From: Sporobolomyces roseus | Taxonomy: Eukaryota; Basidiomycota; Microbotryomycetes; Sporidiobolales; Sporidiobolaceae | DNA length: 64,000 bases | Direction of reading: 5' to 3' | Assembly (NCBI GenBank): GCA_016617785.1 | Contig: JADILM010000006.1 | Span: 1-64,000, forward strand | Part shown: in pieces, positions 35,119 to 47,750 of the stretch | Layout: every line of letters begins with the position of its first letter | Numbering within the stretch: position 1 is the stretch's first letter | Translations under genes and position numbers: made by a program | The notes under the pieces: model-generated | The model's database searches: none | What the model was told of the DNA's origin: nothing | What the model saw: the letters and a program-made list of their open reading frames with translations, nothing else

Positions 35119-35445
35119 AGTGAAGCCTTTTGAGTTGAGTTGAGGGTCTCTGAGAGAGACTGAAAAGAGACTTGGGGAGAAGAAATGCTCCAACTCTCCC
35201 TTCTCAAGTCAACTCTGAAAAACCTCGCCCTTTCCGAATGTTCCAAACTCACGGAATTCTCTCAGTTTTCCATGTCTCCGAGAGAGACTGATCGACAGGG
35301 CAAACATCACTTGCTTCCTTCGGATCTCTTCTGAATCTTCTCTCTTTCTCTTTCACAGCCATCACTCTTCCTTCTCTCTTTCCTTCCTCTCTCACTCTCT
35401 CTCTCTTCTCTCCATATCCCTATCCTATTCAAACACGCTACTATC

Positions 35446-36775
35446 ATGACAAGTTATTCTTATCCCACTTCAGTTCGAACTTGGTCTTCAGCTTCAATCT
35501 CTACAACCCCTCAATGGGACAGCGGGGAATCGACCACTCCCGAATCTACTACTTCTTCATCAGTCGCTTCTTCTTATTTCGACCCTTTCAACGACCACCG
35601 TTACGACAATCAGCGCACTACTGCTCTACCTTCAGAGACGTTCGTCGAAGGATTGATGAGGATTCAAAAAGAGAAAACTCATGAAACTGGTGAATGGAAA
35701 TGGAAGTGTAGTCAATTGGAACAGACCGTATCGAGGTTGATGCATCAAGTTGAGGTACTCAAGAAGGAGAGGGACGATTTGAGGTTGGAGAGTATCGCAA
35801 CGGGCACTGCGAATTTGGTTTTCGGTGTCGACGATGAAAACTCTGTAGGCTTCTCTCTCCTATCCTCTACTCTCTGGACTCTTTACTGACTCGATCTTCG
35901 TCTAGACTTCTCAAACTACTTCGACTCCCTGTCGTTGGGATGGTAGGACTTGGGTTCCCGTCGTACCCATCACTTCGAACAAACCTCAAATCGATCCTAC
36001 CAAGTCGATGAGTAAACAAAACCCTCCTCCCTGGTGAGTCGGGGGACTCGCGTCATCTCGTCTCTGACTAGAGCTGACGATGGCGTCTTCATCCTCCCCC
36101 TCACAGTAACGCTTACTATTTACTTGGTAAGCTTTCAAACTCACTCTCCTCTTTCCTTTCTTTCCTACTTTTGACTGACGATCACTCCTCGAACGCTCAC
36201 AGGTGAATGTGAAGTACCTCGTTGTCGATTCTGTCACAACTACGATTTGACCGAGAACCAAATCAACGAAATGCGTCGTGGTGCGAAATTCGTAAGTCCT
36301 TGCGAATTTGAGCATCTCGGTCTTTTCAAGTTGCTGATGCTTCGAATTTGCCACCCCTACAGCACCTCTGCAACGCTATTCAGAACGGAGTCGATTGTCC
36401 CGACGGAGCGAAATGCATCTGTACGTTTACGCTCTTTCTCCCTCTCCTTCGTTCTCTCTTGTTCCATTTGTCAAGCTGACTCTTCATCATTCCCTCTATC
36501 AGACGGTCACCACTGCCCTCGTGGACCTACTTGCTCTCGTCAGCACTGCGCTTTCAACGATGACGTGAGCTTTCCTCTCACTCTTCCCTCCGTCTGTCAA
36601 AGCTGACCCTTCGCCTCTCGTCCCTCAGCAACACCGCGTAGTTCCTACTCCTCGCCCGACTCTCCGCCGTCGCCCTTCCTTCGGAGTCGTCGTCCAGCAG
36701 CAGCAACAACAACAACAACAAGCGCAACTCTCCCAAATCTCTCAACTTCAACAACTCTCAAGTCGCCGTTTCTAA
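35446..36775 (+). CDS. CCCH-type zinc-finger protein, fungal tandem-finger family
   Basis: Seven exons (35446-35844, 35906-36033, 36107-36126, 36203-36291, 36363-36420, 36503-36564, 36629-36775) encode 300 aa. A coiled-coil-like stretch (SQLEQTVSRLMHQVEVLKKE) is followed by the Cys/His region: CEVPRCRFCHNYDLT, HLCNAIQNGVDC, GAKCIYGHHC and CSRQHCAFND. Spacing fits CCCH fingers of the kind seen in fungal RNA-binding or DNA-binding proteins. A run of nine glutamines precedes a Gln/Ser-rich C-terminus. One exon is only 20 nt. The finger exons are short and each splits within a finger, yet all phases agree. Confidence 0.82.
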
Positions 36776-37429
36776 TCCCCTCAACTCTCAAGTACATAGA
36801 TCAAACTACAGCTTTCAAAAATCTCTTTCTCACGCCATCTGATCACTCTCTCTGTTCGGAACAAGCATCACTTTACTTCTTTTCATCTCAATTTTGATAC
36901 TGTTTTCCTTCCAAATCTTCATCTTCCCTATCGATATTCGTCAATCTCATCCATCGAGCCCCAACCCCCCTCTATCATCTTCTTTTCACCTTTTATCATC
37001 TATCCAATTAACCCAAAAACCCAAAAACACTACAAACCTCTCTTTCAATATTGCGCTTTCTCACGTCTCCTCTATTCTTGTTCATTGATCACTACACTAC
37101 GCATTACACTATCTTGTTTTTACTTTACCCTTCTCTCTCTTTTCCTCTCCACTTGTTCTCGCTTGCATTCCCACTTTTCTCTTCTTCGCGAAGTGATCTT
37201 TAAGTATACCTTTTCTCTCCTTCTTGTCGAATTACAAAGCTTTTTCTTCTTTCTCCCTTTCCTTTCACTCTTGACTTCTCTGAGAGGCGAGCGATAGACA
37301 CGAAGAGAGCTAAACGAGATTGATTCGGATAAAGACGAGAGTTCTATTGCGATTGTTCGTATTATTTGCGAGTTGAGCGAGAAGTGATTACAGATATATA
37401 AGCGACGGTCCAAGAGAAGGAGTGTAACT
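36776..37429. other. Convergent intergenic region
   Basis: T/C-rich on the plus strand, this gap separates the ends of the CCCH gene and the DAHP synthase gene, so it holds two 3' regions. The open frames in it are low-complexity Ser/Leu runs and are not supported as genes. Confidence 0.65.
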
Positions 37430-39632
37430 CTAGCGAGCGAGACTGTTTGAACGACTCGCCAATTCTTCAACCAAGATGTTATCCTTCTCACTCGATTTCC
37501 TTCCTCGATCAGGACCCGCCGCTTGCGATAACATGAAGGCGATATCTGCGAGCATATAACCGTTCTACTAATCAGTCAATCATCCCGGGAGAGTAGGGAG
37601 AGAAGTGCGATGCTTACCCAAAGATTGTTCGAAATTCAATCTCGGATCACAATGACTCTCAAACCTCAACCCCAAGCTCTCTTCCTCCAATCTCATACTC
37701 CCTCCCAGACACTCGGTAACACTCAATCCATCCTCCGTAATATCCCCAGTCAACTCCAAATGAACTCCCCCTAATCTCGAATTCAAAGATTTGTGAATCT
37801 TGAGAGACGATAAGAGTTCAGAGATTAGGTTCGACATGTGACGAGTTTTGTGGAAGGGTGGTAAGGTAGAGGTTTGGGTGTTGCCGTGCATGGGGTCGGA
37901 AATCCAGATTACTGGATGACCAGATTCTTGAACAGCTCGAATATGATCCGGTAACAATTGTTCGACCTGCACGTTCCAGATTTTCAAGCTCAACGATTCA
38001 TTGTCGACGAGTAGAGTGAGAGAGGAGAAAACGTACGAGTTGAGCACCGTACCTCGCGATCAAAGTAACTTTTCCTTCTTCTCTCCTCGGGTTCACAATC
38101 TCCAACAATTCAATCAATTCGTCCTTCTTCATACTAGGTCCCACTTTGATCCCGATCGGATTCCTCAAGCCTCTAAAGAATTCGATGTGTGCACCATCGA
38201 GCTGTCGAGTTCGATCTCCGATCCAAAGGAAATGCCTTGCGATTCCAAATTTCGAGGTTAGTGAGGAGTAGCAGAGGAGACAGAGGGAATGAGGACGTAC
38301 GCGGAAGTACAGTAGTAACCTTCAGTTTCACCTTCTTGAGTACGTGCGAATGCTGGAATAACACATTTTCGAGTCAAAGCAGATTCATACTCCAACATCA
38401 AACCCTACGCATCGTGAATCTCTCGCATCAGGATCTCTTTCCGATTGATGCAGAGAGTTTTCAATCGAGACATACCTCGTGACTCATAAAGATTTCTGCA
38501 CTTTCCAAAGCACCCATCGGACCTTTCCCACTACTCTTTCCTGCTCCCACAACACTCATAAACTCTAGAGCCTGTCCCAATTGCTCTACGATCCCTTCGT
38601 AATTCTTGAGTAGCTCGGGAGACCTGACATGACTGAGCGGGAGGGACCAGGGAACGTCTTCACCTCGTTTTGAAGGCAATTGGGCGAAACCGGAGGAGAG
38701 GAGAGAGCGGACGTGATTGACGGTCGAGGCCGAGTGGAAGTAAGAGAGGAGGAGTCGTTCGGGGTCAGGTAAACGATCGTCGATAGAAATACCATTCACG
38801 TTATCACCTCTGCGAGCAATCTCTTTCCTGCCTACTTCAGTACAAAGTGTGAGGGAGTAGGGAGAGGAGATTGAAACGCGCACCGGAATGAATTGATTTC
38901 TTTCCCGTCTACCATCTCAGTTTGCTTCGAACGAGGTTTCGCGTATTGACCTCCCATCCTCGCCAACCTCACTACAGGTACCTTCAAACCCCCTGTCGAG
39001 TTATCCCCTTACTCTAAGTCAGTCTCGAGTCTAACATGGAGTATGAAGAAGGAAATGGACTGAACAAATGAGGATGAGGGACATTGAAAGGAGTAATGAT
39101 AAACGATGTTCGATTTTCTCCGAAGTGGCATAATCGAACAACTCTATTTTCACGCTCTCAAGCAACTAATCAGTATGACTCTCTCTATCTCTTTGCTCGA
39201 GAGAGAGAGGGGAGGTGCGAATTTGTTGAGTCAAAAATCGTCCCCTCCCTTCCTCACCTCGAGAGATGAAAAGCAAGAGACGTACCAGCACAATCTCCAC
39301 CCTGCAAAAGAAACGCTTCTCCCCTTCCAACACTCGCTAATTCTTTCTTCAACCTCTCAATCTAAAAAACCACTCTCTCTCAAATCAGTCTCACTCCTCT
39401 TTCAAGGCAAGAGAAAAGAGAGAGAGATACGTACCTCTACTGCAGATACTATTGGAGGTAGAACACAAAGTTTCTGTACTACTTGATCTAAGGATTGCTT
39501 GCGTTTGAATAAGACTGGATCGGGTACTTGAGAAGATGATGAGGATGAGGAGGGAGAAGGGTATTCAACTGCTTGTGAAATCGTATAGTTACGGTAGGAC
39601 TGCGGTGTCCATTCTGAGCGGGATGAACTCAT
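37430..39632 (-). CDS. 3-deoxy-7-phosphoheptulonate (DAHP) synthase, class II
   Basis: Nine exons (39632-39435, 39361-39286, 39143-39066, 38992-38884, 38809-38476, 38404-38301, 38235-38037, 37966-37618, 37545-37430) encode 520 aa. The enzyme joins phosphoenolpyruvate and erythrose 4-phosphate in the first step of the shikimate pathway. Class II signatures are clear: EWTPQSYRNY near the start, LLQGGDCAE, ARMGGQYAKPRS, RGDNVNG, HFLWIGDRTR, GIKVGPS, WISDPMHGN, GGVHLELTG, ECLGG and SHCDPRLN followed by FEQSL. This is the plant/microbial type, distinct from the ARO3/ARO4 class I enzymes. Feedback by aromatic amino acids cannot be judged from sequence. The donor of exon 3 (GTTCAG) is the least canonical junction. 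Confidence 0.94.
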
Positions 39633-39765
39633 TCTCTCGAACTGAGTCAAGGTGTGAAGAGAGAGAGAAGAGAAGTGAAAAAGAGTCTACGGACTTAACC
39701 GAAATTCGTTCCCTCGTGGGTGGTTTTCATTTCGTTTACCGCATTTCGCAACGATCTCTACTTAT

Positions 39766-41322
39766 CTATTCTGCAGTTCCTACAACTCTCCTAACTTCCC
39801 TCATAGTACCCATTGCAACTTCCCTAGCTCTCTCCGCACCCTTCTCTTCCATTTCCCTAACCCACTCCCCCTCTCTCCCAATCCTCTCAAATTCCCCTCT
39901 GAACCCCCTCAAACTCTCACTCACAACCTCACTCAACTCTTCCTTGAACTCCCTGATACCCCTCTCACCTTGAAACCTTTTCGAAATTTCTTCGACCGAC
40001 TCCCCAGAGTAACCAGAATGGATTTGTAAGAGGTTTGAAATTCCTGGTCTTGCTTGTGGATCATAGGAGACACCGGGGATCGAGTCTGTTAGAGCGGACT
40101 TGAGTTTCGAGTGGATGACGGAAGGGGGGTCGGTTAGGAATAGGACTGAAGATGGGTTGGGGGAAGATTTAGACATTTTTGAAGAAGGGTTTCGGAGGGA
40201 TTGGATACGAGGATAATCGGCTAATTTCACTCGAGGAGACCTCAATCAGTAGCTCGAGAAGAGAGGAGATGGGAGAAGGAAGGGAGAGGGACAAGAAGAC
40301 GTACTGAGCATTACTTGAGGGAGTTTGAACACTCCTTTCCCTTTACCTTTTGAACGGGTACCGTCTGATGAGAGTTTTTGACCGGGGTAGAGTCGGTTGA
40401 AGGATTCGGCGAGATCTCGACAGAGTTCGAGGTGTTGAGATTGATCGTTACCTACGGGTACGTGAGTCGTTCTGGGAAACGAGCGAGGGAAATTCAAAGA
40501 TCAGGTTCGACTCGATTGAAGACGAGGACGACTAGGATAAGGATAGAGAGTGTAGCTTACTTGTAGAGTAGAATATCAGCAGCTTGTAAAACGGGATACG
40601 CCAATAAACCCAATTGCAACAAACTCTCGTCCACCTCTTCCTCACTATTCGCATTCCTCAACGTCGCCAATTTACTCTGAGCACGAGCGCGAGTGTCCAT
40701 TTGATATGTCAGCACGAGGGTGTCTCATGAGGGAAGTACGGGAAGTTGAGAGAAGAGACTCACTTTCCAACTAGTCATTCTCAATAACCTCCCGACAGGA
40801 GTTACACAATTGAGGTACCACCCTAGTTCCGCATGTTCAGGTACCATATCCTGATGAAACAATGTCACATCGACTCCATCTCCTCCTCCCAACCCTAAAG
40901 CCAATAAAACCGAAAACATCTCTGTTCTCTCTCTCAGTAACTTCTTTGGATCCTACTCAATCGTACTCGTTCTTCTATCAGACCTCATCGTGAGTGAGTG
41001 AGATAGAGAGAGAGAATGAGTGCGTACTTGTGGGACAGTGAGAGCGTGTAATCCAACGACAGAAAAGAATAATTTATCCCTCTTGTCCAAAGGTTTCCCT
41101 TTCTGTTCCTTGACTAATCTCTGCCATTGACTCAAGGCTCCTAAATGATTCCCTATCTAATCAAAAACTCTTCCTTCCTCATTAGCTCGAGAAGGAAGGA
41201 GAGAGAAGGGAGGAAAGAAGAGTTGAACGAACATGAGGGATTCCAGTTGGTTGTATCCCACTAAACACGACTCTAGGCTTTACTTGAGCTTCTACAGCAG
41301 TCGATAATCCCCTCCGGGACAT
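39766..41322 (-). CDS. MSW1: Tryptophanyl-tRNA synthetase, mitochondrial type
   Basis: Six exons (41322-41233, 41156-41028, 40952-40764, 40676-40561, 40471-40305, 40229-39766) encode 384 aa. The HIGH-like motif is split by an intron (GIQPTGIPH then IGNHLGAL); the KMSKS loop is SSKMSKS. Also visible are [13 protein letters not shown] and [12 protein letters not shown], which belong to the bacterial-type TrpRS that fungi use in mitochondria. It charges mitochondrial tRNA-Trp. The short basic N-terminus [15 protein letters not shown] may act in import. Its start codon is only 92 bases from the start of the divergent DHX35-like helicase gene. Confidence 0.94.
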
Positions 41323-41414
41323 GGAATGAATAGTTGAAGATGAAGAAGAGTTTCTCTCACAAAATCCCACTCACCTCTCATTACTGCTAATTCACCTCCA
41401 TAGTGATAGAGAGA

Positions 41415-44400
41415 ATGAGTTTTTGGAAGCCAGGAACTCTCGCTCCCGGTTCTTCAATCGATCGTGATTCCTCATCAACAGACTCTTCATCTGCAATCAC
41501 AGGTCGAATCTCCTCAAATCTAGCAATATCAGAACGTCGTAACCGTCTCCCAATATCAAAGCAACGTATGTTCTCTCTCTCCTAATCCTCAACACTGATC
41601 GACCACTGATGGTGAAAAAAGAGGAGATTTGAATTTTTAGGGAATAATTTACTTTATGCTTTGGAACAACACCCAGTGATAGTTCTTCAAAGTCCTACGG
41701 GAACGGGAAAGTCAACTCAATTACCTCAGTTCTTGTTGGAGGCGGGTTGGGCGAGTCATGGGAAATTGGTAGCGGTTACTCAACCTAGACGGTAAGTGTC
41801 GCTCTCTCTCCTCTTTCGAAAGATGGATGCACAGGAGCTGAATGGAAGAAGGGAGAGGATAATAGGGTTGCGGCGATCAGTGTCGCTCAGAGAGTTGCAG
41901 AAGAAGTGGGATGTGTTTTGGGAGATGAAGTCAGTCAACCCTTTTTCTCTATCTCTTTCTTGATCGATCGAAACTGATAGAGGAAAAGGTTTGTTGACAG
42001 GTGGGTTACAATGTCAGGTTCGAGAGTTTGCAGTCGGAAGCTACGAAATTACTGTACTTGACAGATGGAATGTTGTTTCGAGAAATCTTGATGGATCCTT
42101 TGCTCTCGAGGTGCGCCTCTTCTCTTTTCCTCAGTCGACTCGAGTCTGATCAACTGGATCGCGATCGAGGCAACACAGGTACTCTGTAGTGATGATTGAT
42201 GAAGCGCATGAACGAAGTAGCTATACTGATCTCTTGCTAGGGGTTCTCAAAAAGTACCACTTTTTCTCTCCCTAGCTCCTACCTTTTTCGCTCTTACTCA
42301 CGCATTCCCGCTCTATCGTTAAGGATCCGGAAAGTTCGACCTGAATTACGAATCATCATTTCCAGCGCAACGATCGAAGCACAACAATTCGTCGATTTCT
42401 TCAATACCACGAATTCGATCCCTCCCTCTTCTTCCGACTCGGATCGACCAACGAAAAGATCTAGGTGGGATAAGCGAGAGAAGGAGGTAGTGAAGAGGGA
42501 TGAAGCAGTGATGGTTAGATTGGAGGGGAAGAGTTTTCCAGTCGAAGTTTGTTACCTCGAGAAACCGACGAATGATGTCGTGTTGAAGGCGGTAGAGACT
42601 GTTTTCGACATACATCTCAAGGTGAGTCTCTCTGCCTGGTGACAGTCTCTCAAGTGGAGGACGCTGATGAGCAGAGGGTAACGCAGCATCCACAAGGAGA
42701 TATTCTAGTTTTCCTGACTGGTCGAGAAGAGATTGATAGATGTCTGCAACTAATCTCCGACTACGTACACCGGTAAGCTCCTTCCCTCTCCTTCCTCTCT
42801 AACCCCGACTCACCCTCGCGAGAACGAAAATAGATTACCTCAAGGTTCCCCCTCCCTCCTCGCCCTCCCTCTCCACTCAGGTCTCTCAACCGAAGCTCAA
42901 CTCGCCGCTTTTGAGCCACCTCCAAGGAGTACGAGGAAAGTGGTAGTGTCTACGAATGTGGCCGAAGCGAGTATAACTATAGAAGGGATCAAATTCGTCG
43001 TTGATTCTGGATTAGTCAAGGTGCGCTTTTCTTCGCCGTGCTACGTTATTCTATCCTATGATTGATGTAGGTGTGAATTGAGTTGTCCAGCTGAAATCCT
43101 TTGATCCTCGAACGGGAATGGACGCTTTAATCACGACTCCCTGTTCACTCGCTTCCCTCTCTCAACGTTCCGGACGAGCGGGTCGTACCTCACCTGGCAA
43201 ATGTTTCCGTCTCTTCCCCTCTTCGACTCTCTCCTCCCTCCTCCCAACGACACCACCCGAAATAACTCGTTCCGACATTTCACTCCTCCTCCTCCAATTG
43301 AAATCACTCGGAATTCAAAACGTAGTCAGGTTCGATTGGATGACGAGTCCAAGTTCAGTCATGTTGGAGAGGGGTCTCGAGTTCCTGTACTGTTTGGGAG
43401 CGTTGGATGATAAGGGGGATTTGACGGATCCTTTGGGGAAGAGGATGAGTGAGATTCCTGTCGATCCAATGATGAGTAAAATCGTATGTTTACACTCTTC
43501 GCACACATTCTCGAGTCCGGAGACTGAGTGTTGGGGGGCATTGCTTGCATCCAGCTATTGGATTCACATCGTTATGGATGCTCCGATGAGATCTTGACGA
43601 TAGCAGCGATGACTTCTGTTCAAGTGCGCATTCCTCTCTCTCGAACCTTTCCTACACTGTCAGCTGATTGATTTGAGTGGAGTCTCGTGTAGAACGTTTT
43701 CGTTTTGGATGATGGAGGGGATACTATTCGAGGAGAATTGGAGAGAAGGAAATTCACGACTGAAGAAGGGGATCATTTGACTGCTTTGAATGCTTATAAC
43801 GCTTTCGTCAAATGTACGTCATCTCTCTTCTTCTTATTCTTAAGAATGGGCAGAGGAGAGCAAGCTGAGCTGATATCGAGTTGAGTTTGCAGATGGTAGG
43901 AAATCTTCGAAATGGTGTCACACCGTGAGTCTCCTCTTCCTCTCTCCCGCATCACAACGAAAGCTCACTCTTCTCTCGATATTCTAGCATCGACTAAACT
44001 TCCGAGCCTTGTCCAGAGCCCTCTCAATTCGAACCCAACTCTCGAAATACCTCAAACGATTCTCGATCCCTCTAGTTTCCTGCGGTTCAGATCACTCCGC
44101 AATCCGACGTTGTCTAGTTTCAGGTTATTTCAGAAACGCCGCCATTTGGAGGGAGGATGGAACGTTTGTTTCAATCCGTGAAGGATCCGTACGTTCTCCT
44201 CTTCTCCTCTTCTCCCTCCCCCTTATTCTTACTGATGAACGTATGAGAGAGTAGGTATTACACGCTCATCCGAGTAGTGTGTTGTTCACGAGGAAACCAA
44301 CGACTAAATATGTCATTTATCATGAAGTTGTCGAAACTACAAAGAGGTTCATGAGGGAGATTACGAGCGTCGAACTCGAGTGGTTGGTGGAAGAGGCGGG

Positions 44401-44443
44401 ACATTACTATAGTTTCAAGGAACAGAAAGGGGTTGGAGAGTAG
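41415..44443 (+). CDS. DEAH-box RNA helicase, DHX35 family
   Basis: Fourteen exons (41415-41565, 41641-41791, 41866-41929, 42001-42110, 42179-42253, 42324-42621, 42687-42772, 42834-43020, 43091-43483, 43555-43623, 43693-43813, 43893-43924, 43988-44188, 44255-44443) encode 708 aa, near human DHX35 (703). The [10 protein letters not shown] start is typical of DHX35. Motifs: SPTGTGKST (I), TQPRR (Ia), DEAH (II), SAT (III), FLTGREEI (IV), [11 protein letters not shown] (V), QRSGRAGR (VI). The C-terminal winged-helix, ratchet and OB regions follow ([36 protein letters not shown]). DHX35 is found in spliceosomes and is kept in intron-rich fungi but lost in budding yeast, which fits this genome. Confidence 0.95.
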
Positions 44444-45109
44444 GTGGGGTAGAGGAGGAAGGGGAGCTGAGGAGAGAAAGGGATCTAGGAGAAGGAAGTT
44501 TGTTTCAAGTCTGTTTTTTCGAAATGTTTGTTGTCAATATTAAGAAGTCGGATAGTCGAAGAGACGAGCTTCGTCGATGTGGGCTTAGCGGATAGGTCGA
44601 TAGAGAGAAAGTTTTCGAAACGTCTACTTGCGAAAAGCGTCAATCGATTTCTTCGATTTTTCATTTACTCGATTTGGTTGAGACCCTTTACTTCGATTCT
44701 GCTATGTTGGGCAGTCGGCTGAATAGCTCTTTGCATTATTATCGAAAATTCGAGGTTTCAGAAGGAGGAAGGGAAAAAAGTTGGTTTCGACTCTCATCTT
44801 GCTACTCTCGAACCAGCACTTTCAACTTAGTAAGGCTATACACTATTCAGGTGCTACATTCTGGCATGGAGACAAGCTATCACCTAGCGATTTAGGGACG
44901 AGGAGAGGAAGATGAGAAATAATTTGGGAGGAAACGTTGGGAGAATAAATGAGAGCGAGGGGAGCTGTACTGGGATGGTAGAGGGGCTCGGAGATGTGCA
45001 GATGGCCTGCACAGCTCACTGCAGCTCTCACAGCTGAGTAATCGCTCATCTCTCCGAACACGACTGACCTCTCTCTCTCTCTTTCCTCGCTTTCTCAAAC
45101 AGTCTAACA
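44444..45109. other. Intergenic: DHX35 3' region and NDK promoter
   Basis: No coding or RNA feature is recognised. The last 200 bases before 45,110 are C/T-rich and end in TCTAACA just before the start codon of the nucleoside diphosphate kinase, as expected of a strong housekeeping promoter. Confidence 0.6.
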
Positions 45110-45882
45110 ATGGAGCAAACTTACATCATGATCAAGTGAGTACTCACTGTCATTCATCGCTGTCTAAATTGTAGCTGATGTACTCCATCGAGTCTTGACA
45201 GGCCCGACGGTGTCCAGCGCGGTTCGCTCAACTTCTCCTTTCGCACCTCCCTCTCTCGCTCCCTCAGCTCCCACTCACTCCATCTCCCTCTGATACTATA
45301 GGTCTCGTCGGAGAAATCATCTCCCGATTCGAGAAGCGAGGATACAAGCTCGCCGCGTTGAAGATGGTTCAACCTACCACTGAGCACCTCGAGAAGCACT
45401 ACGCCGATTTGTCTTCCAAGGGTTTCTTCAAGGGTTTGATCTCTTACATGGCTTCGGGACCTGTCGTCGCCATGGTTTGGGAAGGAAAGGACGCCGTCAA
45501 GACTGGACGAGTTATCCTCGGTGCTACTAACCCTAAGGATTCCGCTCCTGGAACCAGTACGTTCTCTGTCTTCCCTCTTATCTCTCCACTCGACAAGGGA
45601 CTGCTCTATCCGTTCAATTGATGCGAGACTGACGAATCTGCGAAATTTGGTAACAGTCCGTGGTGATTTCGCTATCGATGTCGGACGTAACGTCTGCCAC
45701 GGTTCCGACGCTGTCGAATCGTACGTTCCTCCACTCTCTTCACACTCCTACTCACTCTTCCGTTTGCTGATAGTGCGAGGGGGGTTGTTTTGACGTACAG
45801 CGCCCAAAAGGAGATCGCTCTTTGGTTCCCCGAAGGTGTTCTTCAACACACTCTCGCTTCAGAGAAATGGATCTATGAATGA
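45110..45882 (+). CDS. YNK1: Nucleoside diphosphate kinase
   Basis: Five exons (45110-45135, 45202-45221, 45302-45556, 45657-45720, 45801-45882) encode 148 aa, the usual length. The enzyme moves the gamma phosphate from ATP to other NDPs through a phosphohistidine. The catalytic His sits in GRNVCHGSD; other conserved parts are [34 protein letters not shown] and LWFPEGV. The second exon is only 20 nt and codes PDGVQR. No targeting sequence is evident, so the product is cytosolic. Confidence 0.97.
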
Positions 45883-46105
45883 TTTCATATGCAGTAGATT
45901 GTCCTATCTTTTGTCTGTGAATCGCATTTTGACCCCTTGCGAAACGAGAGAAGTTTTCGTCGAAATCGGTTATCGATAGCATCCGAGAGCGATTCTCTTT
46001 CTTTCTCCTCTCTCCCGATACTTCTTCTATAGCTTTTTGGTACTGCTTTATCTACGCTATACAGAGGCCCGTCACTATAACTCCAACGAAATCCTCTCCT
46101 CCAAA

Positions 46106-47694
46106 ATGACTTCTTCCCCTCGAGCCTGTTCACTTTTCGACCGTTCAGATGGCCTCACCTTCGCCTACAAAGTTTTGAACCGCTCTTCACTTACATCAGG
46201 CAAAACCCCTTTAGTCCTAGTCACAGGGTTCGCTCTTTCTCTCCTCTCCCTCCTACTTCCCCGCTAACTTCTCGAATTAGATTGAGCGCTGTAGGTTTAA
46301 TCGATTGGTTCCCATTAGCTGGATTACTCGCTGAGAAAAGACCAGGTACGCTCTTTCTCTCACTACCTCTTGCGAGGTTGTTAGTGGACGAGAGCTGATT
46401 AGTTGACTGAGAGGGGGATTTTTAGTTTTGGTGTTTGATAATCGAGGGATTGGGAGTTCAAAGATCCCTCAAGAGAAGAAAGATGAGGCTTATACAGTTG
46501 GGGATATGGCACAGGACGTGATTGAACTAGTCAAGGTACGTCGAATAAGACAACTTTCGCAGGATTGAATAAAGCGTCTTGACGTTATCGATCATACAGC
46601 ATTTGGGATGGAGTAAGATCGATATATTGGGATTCTCGATGGGTGGTATGATCGTACAGAAGTTGTTGACGAACGATGGGAAACCTTTACCGTTCAAAAT
46701 CGAACATGCAGTTTTGACTGCTACTTCTGCGTGCGTTTTCCCGCTCTCTACTCTCAGCCGACGTGTCGCTGATGCGGAGATTAGATGCACAGGAAGAGAG
46801 CTCATTCAGATTTGTTGAAAGCTATTCCGAAAGGAGGAGGAGGAGAAGGGAAAGAGATGACTAGAGAGGAGAAGAGGAAATTGGTCGAACCTTTCACTTA
46901 TGTACGTCGTCGTGTCCTTACTCAGTACCTCTCAAGAGTCTTACTAAGTCGATGCGACGGCATACAGGTAAACTACTCACCAGATTTCGTCAAGGATCCA
47001 AAGGTGAGTTTTCGAATTCATACTCCCTTGATGACCTGAGCTGATTGTGATCTTGAGCAGAACCGTAAACTTCTCGATCAACGGGTAGACGAGTCGATCG
47101 ATTCGAGAAGACCGGCAAGAACAGTCCGTGCGTTCTCTTCGCTGAGCTTTCGAATCTTTCTCTACGAAGGGAGAACTGATCCGTTCTTCGAAGGATCGCA
47201 GAGCAACAAGTCGGAGTCGTGAGTTTTCTTGATGTATGTTCAGCTGTAATAGGGTACTGATTCGTTCGAAGCTCCTCACAGATCGCAGGTTACGACGTTC
47301 GAAAACAACTTTCTTCGATTCCCTCGACTCTCCCCATTCTCGTTTTGCACGGTACTCTCGATCGTGAGCGCTCACTTCCTCAGCTGTGTGCTATCCAGAT
47401 GCTGACGTTTTGGTGTCGCTTGCAGGTTCCGTTTACTATACTGAAGCTAAATACATTTTGGAAGGAATCAAACACGCGAAATTACAAACATTTGAAGGAG
47501 TTGGACACATGTAAGTTTCCACTCCTCCTAACTATCTACTACAACACGACACTGACGAACGGAAGCTACTCTTTAGGTGGTACGATTATTACACTCCCCG
47601 ATACTGGTCGAATTTGTTGGAGAAGTTTTTGGAAGATCCTAAAGGTGGTGATGTATCTTCGCTTAATCCGCCCAATCCTACACCTCGATTGTAA
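46106..47694 (+). CDS. Alpha/beta hydrolase
   Basis: Eleven exons (46106-46227, 46281-46345, 46426-46535, 46600-46730, 46793-46901, 46968-47003, 47061-47127, 47202-47218, 47282-47363, 47426-47510, 47577-47694) encode 313 aa. The order of landmarks is that of the fold: FDNRGIGSS, nucleophile elbow GFSMGG with the Ser, LPILVLHGTLDRSVYY with the likely acid, and EGVGHMWYDYY with the His. The lid region is KAIPKGGGGEGKEMTR. The substrate cannot be named. One exon is 17 nt, required to keep QQVGV in frame. It ends 56 bases from the end of the convergent BolA gene. Confidence 0.85.
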
Positions 47695-47750
47695 TCCATA
47701 TCGCTTGTTGGAAGTGACTGGCGAAGAGAGTGTGTTGAGAGAGAGAAGAT

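Noticed and set aside
35119..35445. A hidden PUL domain downstream of the PLAA homologue
   Set aside because: Frames between the stop and the next gene were read; they are short, Ser-rich and show no helical repeat like PUL.
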